64,000 nt of DNA from Lindgomyces ingoldianus (lineage: Eukaryota > Ascomycota > Dothideomycetes > Pleosporales > Lindgomycetaceae). The position numbers and the translations under genes are program-made. The first letter of the stretch is position 1. Every line of letters begins with the position of its first letter. The stretch spans positions 706,650 to 770,649 of the forward strand of contig NW_022985168.1 in NCBI RefSeq assembly GCF_010093535.1, in the 5' to 3' direction. A model generated the notes under the pieces. It was given only the letters and a program-made list of their open reading frames with translations. It did no database searches and was not told the DNA's origin. This document shows positions 32,350 to 41,887 of this stretch, in pieces.

Positions 32350-35300
32350 CTATTTGACTCTTAGAAAGCTCACACGACCAGATGAATGCCCTAGACAAAC
32401 TATGTCCCCGCGTACCGCTGTACAGGTTGGTCGGTATTCGAATGGAAGCCACAGAAAGAGTTCGTTGTTGCGCAGAATCCATTGATCCTGCACTAGGATG
32501 TGAGACGGCAGTTTGTCTTGCGAATATGACGTTCTGGCAGAGTGTGAAGACAGGGGAATATCGCCTACATTGGTGTGAAGTGCTCGGCCATCCAGCGAGA
32601 CAGCGAGATGCTGAATATACTGAGATCGAACCTCCAGCACGCTGCGACATGTCCCTGTCGCCGCTTCCCACACCCGTACTGTGTTGTTGTAAGATGCCAA
32701 AACAACCAGCTGCCCGTCTGGCGAGAAGGCCACCGCTATGGCTGAGGCGGAATGACTCTCTAGCACGCGGCGACATGTCCCTGACACCACCTCCCACAAC
32801 CGAACTGTCTCGTCACTAGATGCCGACGCGACTAGCTTCCCATCTGGTGAGAAGGCCACCGCCGTGACCCGGTCGGAATGACCCTGTAGCACGCTGTGAC
32901 ATGTCCCTGTTGCTACACCCCACAGCCGTATTGTCTTGTCGAAAGATGCCGATGCGACTAGCTGCCTGTCTGGCGAAAATGCCACCGCCATGACCCAGGC
33001 GGAATGGCCCTCTAGCACGCTGCGACATGTCCCTGTTGCTGCCTCCCACAGCCGAACTGTGATGTCGATAGATGCCGACGCAATTAGCTGCCCGTCTGGC
33101 GAGAAGGCCGCCGCCATAATTGTGTCGGAATGGCCCTCCAACACGCAATGACACGCTCCTGTATCCGGTTCCCAGAGCCGTAATGTATTGTCGTTAGATG
33201 CTGATGCAACTAGCTGCCCGTCTGGCGAGAAGGTTACTGCCATAATTGTGTCGGAATGGCCCTCTAGCACGCTGCCACACGTCCTTGTCGCCGCCTCCCA
33301 CAGCCGTATTGTCCTGTCGTTAGATGCCGACGCAATTAGCTGCCCGTCTGGCGAGAAGGCCGCCGCCATAATTATGTCAGAATGGCCCTCCAGCACGCTA
33401 CGACATGTTCCTGTGGCTGCTTCCCACAGCCGTACTGTCTTGTCGTTAGATGCTGACGCGACCAGCTGCCCGTCTGGCGAGAAGGCTACCGTCCTGACCC
33501 AACCGAAATGACCTTCCAGCACGCTGCGACATGTCCCTGTCGTCGCCTCCCACAGCCGTACTGTCTTGTCGTCAGATGCTGAAGCAACTAGCCGCCCGTC
33601 TGGAGAGAAAGCTACCGCCATAATTGTGTCAGAATGGCCCTCCAACACGCTACGACACGTTCCTGTAGCTGCTTCCCACAGCCGTACTGTCTCGTCAGAT
33701 GCTGACGCGACCAGCTGCCCGTCTGGCGAGAATGCTACTGCCATGACCCAACCAAAATGACCCTCCAACACGCTGCAACATGTCCCCGTCGCTGCCTCCC
33801 ACAGCCGTACTGTCTTGTCATCGGATGCCGACGCAACCAGCTGCCCGTCTGGGGATAAGGTTACCTCTGTAATCGTGTCGGAGTGGCCCTCCAGTACGTT
33901 ACAACATGCCCCTGTCGCCACATCCCACAGCCGTACTGTCTTGTCGTAAGATGCCGATGCGACCAGCTGCCCGTCTGGCGAGAAGGCTACCGCCGTGACC
34001 CAACGGGAATGACCCTCCAACACGCTGCGACATGCCCCTGTTACTGCCTCCCACAGCCGCACTGTGTCGTCGTTAGATGCCGATGCCACTAGTTGCCCGT
34101 CTGGCGAGAATGCCACCGCCTCGACTGAGGCAGAATGGCCCTCTAGCACGCTGCGGCACGTCCCTGTAGCCGCCTCCCACAGCCGTACTGTGTAGTCGTC
34201 AGATGCCGATGCGACTAGTTGGCTATCTAGTGAGAAGGCCATCGCCATGACTGAGGAGGAATGGCCGTTGAGCGTGCTGCGGCAGGCGTCCCAATCTGTT
34301 TCCCTCTTTGATAGCATCTCAACCCACTGCGGGACTTGCTCTGCGAAAGTTTTCCGTATCGCGCTCGTCTCTGGCGCAAAAACAAGTGCCGAAGAGTAGA
34401 TCTGCAGAGGAGCATCTGCGAGTACCGAATAAAATCGCAATAGGAATCGATGGGCGTCGCGAAGGAAGCCTGAGCAGGTGCTTGTGGATGACTACTTTAC
34501 GAGTTAGCAGAATGTGAGCAAGGATATTCTGTAAGAACCCTTACAGCCACCAGCGCCTGCAGTCTCCCAACCAAGTGCACACATTGATTTGTCTCCTTAA
34601 TGAGGCTCATGGCTTCGAACCAATGGAGAAGATGCTTTTGTAGAAAACAATGCGTCGTGTCTCCATCGGTAATGTTCTGCTGGCTGCACTCTAGATGGTC
34701 TACCCAGTAGCGGCATGCGTACTGCAGTTCAGGGGGCAGACTGCTGGTAATTATTCCTTCGTCCATCTCGCTCCTTAGTGCCCCAGGGTTCAAGAGGCTG
34801 CATACGTCCTGCCGGAGGCCGCTAGGTGCGGACATGAGCTCAAGGCAGCGAGACGCCAGCTTCGTGTGCGTGCTTCTCTCGTCTACCCAGAACGGGCTCT
34901 TCCCTTGTTTTCGAGGGTCGACAAGAAACTCGCGAAATGACAAGTGCAGGAGTCTAACAGGAACGTCTTTGCTTTCAGGGATGCTAAGAACAGAGTGCAA
35001 AGAGTCTAGCCTGTAGGCAATCTGCTTCTGTGGGACCTGGAGAAGGCGCGCAAGTGAGGCGACTGAGAGGGGACTGCGGAGAACAACAATACTGCCCACT
35101 AGTTCTTGGAACGCGTGCAGCCACGTTTCCTTGTCCTCTTCTTCCTGCTCGGCGAATAATTGATCTAGCACGGGGAGATAGGTTCGATCAAGCTGTGAGA
35201 ATGTTAACTTCCTGTACTGGAGAACCTTGTCTAAGTATTCCTCTGGATCACCTCCTTTAGTACTAACGTATCGGCACACTGTGGCAGCAAAGATGAACAG

Positions 35301-36605
35301 TGGCACAGCTAGCTCAACCAAGGCCTGAACCTGATCTGTTGTTGGCCAATCTGAAGACAGCATGCGCGCTTGCTGTATGTTTCCCAGCTCATGCTCGAAG
35401 AAGAGACGTATGTCGTTCTCGATGGTCCCCTTGGGAACCTCATGAAGAATCAGATCCTGGTGCATTCCGTTTGACATCTGCTTGAAGCCAAAGCGAATTG
35501 GAAGCTCCGGTCTGCTTGTTACCAAGACACGCAACGATATAGGCCGGATGTCTTTCGTCCGAGCAAGAAGCTGAAGTATCGCCTGAATGTCTTCTTCTCG
35601 CTCACATTCGTCCAGTGCATCTATAACAACAACGCGCGCCAATGCTTGCGTGCGAGCCTGCTGTATCCCTAAGAGCGGATGTAGGATTAGCTTCTCAAAT
35701 TGGTCTTTCAGAGCCCTCTCCGACAAAGCTGAGTCTTCGTCGAGTGCCTGCTTTACACCAGGTAGCATGCCGGGCTCGCAGGCAACCAAGTCAATGGCGA
35801 TTGTGCTGAAGAACCGTGAGGCATTGCCGCACTCGCCCTCGCCTTTCTTGAAGAAAAAGCTTGCTCCTAGCTGTCCTACTTCACTAAAAGATTGCGCAAC
35901 AGTCCGTGCGATCGTCGACTTTCCCGTACCAGCCATGCCGCTTAGCCAGAATATGGGTTTGCTGTCTTCGCTCCTGGCCCATTCTGCGATATCACGCAGC
36001 AGCGTGATACGGGTGTTTGGTAGGCATCGTGCATTGTGTTCCTCATTGTGGGAGTTGAAGGAGGCACCTTTAGCGGTAGGTAACTTGGCCAAGTCTAGCT
36101 TCTGACTTAGATCCAATATGAGACCTCTCCACAGTCAGTTAGACGCTGTATCATCTCACAACAGATTCTAGGAAATGAAAGCTTACGTCTGATCGACTTG
36201 GAGCGCCAAGGTGAAGGTTTGCTCGTATCCTTCTAAGCTGGAAACAATTCTTCCTACTTCCTTACTTGTGAATGGCCATTTGAGAGCACGCATTCCAATC
36301 CGGCTCATGGTCTTGCGAGTCTTCCCCGGCTCTAGCTTCGCCTTGATGTCCGTCAACTCTCGAAGGCATTGGCTGCACGAGGTGAATAAGCCATGAGTAG
36401 TAGAAAGCGGCGCTTTGTCTTGTCTGCTGAGGAGCTGTACGATCTTTTCCAGGACGCGGGTGATGTCATCAAGTTTTCTCCGTACGCGCTCGATGTCATC
36501 TTTTGCGTACTTGACGGCAACGGAATACTGGAAGCAGAGCGAGGTGATCTTGGCAGATATGTCGATTACAGCGATGACGCTTGCAGCCCCCGAAAGGCCG
36601 TCCAT
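32350..36605 (-). CDS. NOD-like receptor: N-terminal STAND-associated domain, NACHT, WD40 repeats
   Basis: Exons 36605-36187, 36126-34545 and 34491-32350 give about 1380 residues. Residues 1-140 match the fungal STAND N-terminal type (MDGLSGAASVIAVIDISAK), often called Helo-like. The NACHT domain has the P-loop GMAGTGKST (Lys at about 209) and Walker B VVIDALDECE (about 307-314), and an acidic helical region follows. A linker, PLQIYSSALVFAPETS, leads into 13 full 42-residue WD40 repeats (about 737-1281), one degenerate repeat and the usual C-terminal cap (LGHSSGRVSFLRVK). This is the HET-E/HET-D/HNWD architecture of fungal non-self recognition and cell-death control. The first joint is certain in phase. 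The second (34544-34492, 53 bp) removes a stop and rejoins the conserved linker, but its exact ends are inferred. No stop or frameshift lies within the exons, so the gene looks functional. Confidence 0.88.
32650..34284 (-). repeat. Thirteen tandem 126-bp WD40-encoding repeats
   Basis: In-frame units of 42 codons each read approximately CxSVLEGHxxxVxAVAFSP followed by DGQLVASASxDxTVRLWEA. They are nearly identical in the framework. One unit (the fifth) is one codon shorter. A fourteenth, degenerate unit follows. Long nearly identical blocks, such as the antisense string ctgcccgtctggcgagaa, recur in most units. Copy number in the assembly may be collapsed or expanded. Confidence 0.9.
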
Positions 36606-37024
36606 TATACGAAATGTGGAAGAAGGGCCAGGCGTGAGGAGAGGTTAGCAACTGCTTCCTCGTACATCAGTTGAACAGCAAGACCGCGCATGAATTGTAG
36701 GAAGTATTGCAATCCATCATCCGCCTAGCGAGGCCGAGAAGGCAGGGACAGCCAAGCGCCGCCGTACCGCGGGAGCGGGTCTACCATGTTATCAGGCAAA
36801 AGTAAGGCGATTGGTCCGCGCACTGCAAGGGTGACCACTAACTACTTTTCAATGACATAAGCTTGGCGTTGTTATTGATTATATATTGTAAGCTGGACTC
36901 TACGATGAGTTGCCCAATCAACTTTGGGGTTGGCGTCTCATCATTCTATATAGTTCCTCGGAGCCTCAGTCCACAATACATGACCTCTTTCATAACTCAT
37001 GCCCACTGCAAGGCTACAAATACA
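36606..37024. promoter_or_regulatory. Upstream region of the NLR gene
   Basis: Short interval before the transposon relic. No clear promoter element was picked out. Confidence 0.35.
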
Positions 37025-37625
37025 GTTTTCAAAGCTGTGTGTGACCACCCTTAGCATCAATCTCGCTAGCATACTATCAATAAGCTCCCTAGGGATATCA
37101 ATACCTATATCTATGAACTATATTCTAGGCTTCCTATACTATCTTAGGTAGTTGATCGTATGTACGCTGCCCCCTAGATAGATCTAGGCAGTTAACCTCT
37201 ATATTTTCTTTCCTCTTATCCTATCCTGCCTTACTTGGATTGAGGTCTGGTAGTAAGCTAGTCAAGATATAGGAAATTTCCCACTCTAATTAAGTTCTTC
37301 CTTAGTAGAAGCCGCGAAGTATCCGGGTGCTCCACCCTGCATAAACTAAGCTAAGGATTAACATGTAGCCACCTATAAACAGTTAGTACTATCCGATCAC
37401 AGTGGCTCTCCTTGTTGATAAAATTCTACTCCTTCTAGCATAGACAGGGTCCTTTCAAGATACTAGAGAAGCAAGCCTAGAACATCAATCCACGCTTCTT
37501 ACGAGCCTTACCTACTATGCAGGGATGATCTAACTCCTCACTAGGCCTTCTTGTAACCCACTTCTTTCAGTGCTGACCACCCTTTACCCATATTTCGTCG
37601 CTTCAGAGGATCCTCCACTACGGTC
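37025..37625 (-). mobile_element. Decayed Tc1/mariner-type transposase relic
   Basis: On the minus strand, pieces of a fungal Tc1/mariner transposase C-terminus appear in correct order with stops and frame changes. They are KGWSALKEVGYK, MQGGAPGYFAASTKEELN (parent motif QDGAPGH), PDLNP (part of the third catalytic Asp motif), an IEVN-like block, RTYDQLPKIV and LIDSMLARL, ending in GGHTQL. Several stops are TAG where Trp or Gln codons are expected. The N-terminal part and the terminal inverted repeats are not seen. The strand and class are well supported by motif order; the exact family is not. Confidence 0.75.
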
Positions 37626-38699
37626 ACAGTTCCCAGTTAATGTGAGCTTCTGCCTTTCCAAGCTGTATCTGTTAAATAGCCTTAAGAAGAGGAAGTTTGG
37701 CATAGGCTTCGGGGTGTATACATCTCGATTCCTTAAAGTGTTCGTATTATGTATTAGCCAACTCCCCAGGCCTCAAAAAGGCCTCCTTCCAGCCGTTAGA
37801 AGCTCATCAGCTGGGTATCACGCAAGGATCGTACAAAATCTTCAAATTCGTCAATTTAGGCATCAGTAAGCTTCGGTGGGATAATGTTGATGGAGGAGGC
37901 ATTCCGGCGGTGACGCGTTCATACTGGCTACGATAGAGGTACTTTTTTCTGTTCACTTCTATCGCTGTAGCTTGTCGCACGTACCAACCTCCATAGCGGA
38001 CAGACATTCCATCCAACATCTACGGCTAGTGACACCCCAAGAGCGGAGTAATAAGTGTCGCATGCTCCAAAGCATTGGTTCTCTCAATTTCAAGTCTGTA
38101 ATCGAATGGGGTGGTGTCAGTGTGTCTAGCTGTTAGTACGCCCAATAGTATAGTACTGCAGTACACTGATTTTGCCTACGTACGTACATACAGGGCATCC
38201 ACTTAGTATCCTGTACCGTACATGATGCTGCTGTGCTAACTGTTTACAGTAGTTGTATCGGATCTTAGGAGATTTAAGGTGCTAATCGCTGTTGCTGGTG
38301 ATTGGGGTCTTGTGCTTAGAGACTAATATCGAGAATGCTGTTTTGTTAGTAATCTCCTAATAAATTTAGCAACTATGCTATCTACCTTATTCTTTTGCCT
38401 GTTATGATATCCCAATTCCTGTCTTAATTAAGGGTGCGGTCATCTTAGCGTGTTACCACTTTACAGGCTCCATCCTCACAGGCCTCATCTAGCTGTTCTG
38501 CTACCTAGGTATATCATGCTGTCTCATCTTGACACTAGAAAGGGCCCAAACGGCCACATATGACCTATATACAGTGTCCTTGCACAAGGCAACTCCTTCG
38601 CCTCCTCTAGTTCAAAGACTACTAGAAACACCACCAACCCTAGTACAAGCACGTGGAGTTGTGCATCTAGAAGATCTATACATGCTATTTAGAGGGCTT
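37626..38699. other. AT-rich DNA between transposon relics
   Basis: No gene recognised. A 99-residue frame at 37570-37869 overlaps the left relic and lacks family likeness. CpA-poor, TA-rich vocabulary suggests that this is also mutated repeat DNA. Confidence 0.35.
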
Positions 38700-39130
38700 T
38701 AATGAGGAGGCAGCGTCGCTAGAGATATCACAGAGGAAACTCCTAGTAGCTAATAGCAACCCACACGACAAGCGCCTTAAAAAGTCCCTCTTAGTTAATC
38801 TTACTATCCTCCACAACAAGGCTGTGGCTTAAAGAAGGGGCAGAAGGCTAACAAGTTAGACTTCTACCTTAACTCTCTAGTAGAGGATAAGTACGCTAGA
38901 GATTAGCTGCTTACTTAGCTGCTTAAGTAGTAGTAGCAGGAAGGTTAGCTCTACTACCCTATCCTCTATAAGATTACCTTTAACTTCCTATTAATCCTAG
39001 CGACCATTTATAAGTGCGAGATGTGCTTTGTACAAGCTGGAGAGGATATCATAATAAGGAGGAGTTAACTTGAGAAGAATTAGCTCCGTAACAACACTGT
39101 TACTGGTAAACTACCTAAGCTTGTAGAGTA
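38700..39130 (+). mobile_element. RIP-degraded hAT-type transposase C-terminus
   Basis: One plus-strand frame from about 38700 to beyond 39110 reads as a coherent protein. It contains KKGQKANKLDFYLNSLVED, then a cluster of TAG codons where a Gln-rich linker would be. LYYPILYKITFNFLLILAT and CFVQAGEDIIIRRS follow, matching the order of the hAT dimerisation region (YP..., PATS..ER.FS.AG, RR..L). Nearly all stops are TAG or TAA at positions that would be CAG or CAA, the signature of RIP. No target-site duplication was looked for beyond the eye. Confidence 0.6.
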
Positions 39131-39962
39131 TATTAATACAATAAGATTAACAACTGTAGATCTTACTAAGGCTATCATGGCTCCCTAATTAGGTTATGTC
39201 TCTAGCGTTAGCTTAAATGCTTTACTACATTTTGGTTACTGTATACAAACTGTACACCTACATCAGCTCCTCCGTAACTGTACCATACAGCCTCCAAAAC
39301 ACTCCGTAATCAACGGTTGGACACACTAGGTGGAGTTGAGGTGTGTCACGGGGCTGCAGCACATCAGTTGCAAAATAGTCGGTAAGACCACGATACTTTT
39401 TATTTTGACTGTGCGCTGCGACGTGGCATGGGTATTACGTCAATATTAACCAACGAGATTTTGCAGGATTTAATGGAGCGTCTGATTTGAAGTTGCGAAA
39501 AAGTCAATATATCTCTCGTTTTGTTTGGGACGCAGAGATTTTTCGCGACGCAGGCTGGGGAAGTTAGTTACAGTGCTAGTCTACTAGACAAAATGACGGC
39601 TTAAGCTAAAACAGTGAAATGAAAGAACGTCTGAGTGTGAACACAATGTCGACACAAGCGAGTTTATCTGCCCACTTCATGTGATTTAAATGCAGATAAA
39701 TTTACACATCCTGGTAGCCGTCTCGAACGTAACGATATGACATATGAGTCTATGTGACTGTATTTGGTATTAGGATATATATTAGACTAGAGGACAAGGC
39801 GAAGTAACTTTACCCCTTGCGATTCTTTACACTCATATCGGAATCGTCGCCAAAAGGAAATAAAAGAAGTAATTTTCACAACAGTTAGGTGTCGTTACAA
39901 ATCACTACATAAGGAGGTATTCCTCCACAGTCTACCTCATACTCCCTAGTTTGAAACAAGAC
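39131..39962. other. Intergenic, 3' flank of the MFS gene
   Basis: No gene seen. The part up to about 39340 may still belong to the hAT relic; the rest is ordinary AT-rich DNA. Confidence 0.35.
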
Positions 39963-41887
39963 TTACTTAGCAGCAAATCTTGACCTAGCCCTTAACCTAC
40001 TTCCATAGAAAAAGAGGACGTAGACACCAATTGAACATCCACAGGTCAATCCGGCCAGGAGCGTGACGCCACGATCGACACCAAGATTTCCAAACAATGG
40101 ACGCGAAAAGTGAATAGCCCCAGCTGCTACAGATGATCGCAAGAAATCGTTTCCAGCGAATAAGGAGGCGGCGAATTGAGGATAAACTAGAGGTAGATAA
40201 AGGAAGATACACTGGATGATTAGGAAGATACCGACGGTCGTGATAGCTATTCCGATGCATGGAACGATCCAATGTATATTCGGCCGAGACGTCCAAGCAA
40301 AGATGAAAAGGCCGATGGGAACAAGGAACGTGACTATAAGAGCGGGAATGAGGCGCCTTTCCGGAGACCCAAGGCCGTTCTGGATAATATCAGGCTCTAC
40401 CACATAGCGGATGTAAGCCCAATAAAAGGCAATAGACAGAATGACCGCGACGGTGATGGACAAGAAAGTGAGACCCATCTGCCCGAGGTTGAATCCGTAC
40501 ATGACATTGAAGACCAGTGGAAAGGCCTCGAAGAAGGAATAGAAGATGCCATAGATCAGACTGGTGTAGACGGCTGTAAATGCAATCGCGGGGTCGAAGA
40601 GCATTAATTGGATTGGACGCACAAGCGCTTCGACAGCGACATCTTTGGGGTTCATCTGCGCCTGATCAATCTCGGATTGAGCCTTGAGACGGTTGTCGCC
40701 GGTTAGCTTTCGGAGGCGTTGAGCTCTGCGGAGAAGGAGATTGGCCGAACCAGTCTCAGGCAAAAAGAAGAAAAGTAACAGGAAAATTGGGCCGTTAAGC
40801 CAAAGCATTTCCCAAAGCGACCATCTCCAGTTTTCTGCTTGGACGCTGAATCCGGATATGATAGGCCCGAGAGCAGGGCCACACGTAGCCGCAAATGCCC
40901 AGATAGAAAGAACGTAGGGTAGCTTGATGATACTATACATGTCCCTGCCAAAAAGAGTTAGAATTCAGACAGTCTATACCACTGAGATGTGGAGAAAACT
41001 TACTGGAGAGTTGCGCCGCCAGTTGCAAGACAAGGTGAACCGAAAAACCCCTGGAGAAATCGGAGGACAACAAGTCCTGCAAAATTATCCACGAGCGCAG
41101 TTGGGACGAGGAGAATTACAAATATCGCATATGAGACCATATATGGAGGATTGCGGCCAATGACCGGTATCTCGCTCAGTGGGCTCCAAAGTAGAGGGCC
41201 AATCCCGTAAGCGAGAACGTACATAGAGAGACCTAAAGACGCAGCCTGGACAGACACGTTAAATCGTTCCATAACCCCTTCCTCGCTGGGAGCGTATATT
41301 GCGGAGCCCATGTAGACACTCAAGGTGTAGAGATCTATAAGCGCCATGACAAAGAGCTTCTTGCCGAAGCTCCAGTTCTGGGGGTTCTCTGGGTCATCGC
41401 TCGTGTACCAATCTACTAGAATCGTGCCATCTGGTAACTTTTCTGGCTCAATGGGTCGCGTAGGCCCTTTCTCGATCGTCGCTAAAGTAAATTGTTGTTC
41501 AAGGTCTGCTCTAGTAATTGATTTCTGCAGTGCTGTTCTTGTCCCCACTCGTGATAACTGGGTACGGGCGGTATGTGATGTTCGGGCAGTCTGTGCGGTT
41601 CTGATTTTCTCTAGCTCCAATTCTTCGCCTTCCTCGTCTTCAATATCGGATTTCTGCTCTAGAATCGTCTCCGGGTCGGGATATACAGCCTCTTCAACAG
41701 GCGGACTCTCTGGCACTGCTGGTGGTGCTTCTTCTTTGGTGGGATAATGTTCCAGCCTTTCATCGGGATGTGAGTAGCAATTTGGGCATTGGAAGTTAGG
41801 CCGTTCCTCGGGATATTGGAGGATGCGATTGCGAGTGGCCCACCGGATTAGTTGGCCAACAGGCGCATCTCGAATCAAGGCCGACAT
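39963..41887 (-). CDS. MFS drug:H+ antiporter, DHA1 family, FLR1/CAF5-like
   Basis: Exons 41887-41004 and 40944-39963 give 621 residues with 12 predicted membrane helices. The 59-bp intron has GTAAGT and CAG ends and joins ATLQ to DMYS in phase. The long hydrophilic N-terminus (about 170 residues, Glu/Thr-rich) ends with DDPENPQNWS, a hallmark of the FLR1/TPO/CAF5 group. Then follow VYMGSAIYAPSEEGVMERF and the helix with LSEIPVIGRNPPY (the loop 2-3 motif). The helix 5 antiporter region is GPALGPIISGF, the cytosolic loop has RAQRLRKLTGD, and the last helices end in RARSRFAAK. Relatives export azoles, benomyl, methotrexate or toxins at the plasma membrane; the substrate here is unknown. It borders transposon relics on one side and a 4-kb gene-free stretch on the other. 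Confidence 0.9.

Noticed and set aside
32382..34517. Long open frames on the plus strand opposite the WD40 repeats
   Set aside because: They are antisense shadows produced by the periodic 126-bp repeat; the minus strand has the conserved WD40 framework.
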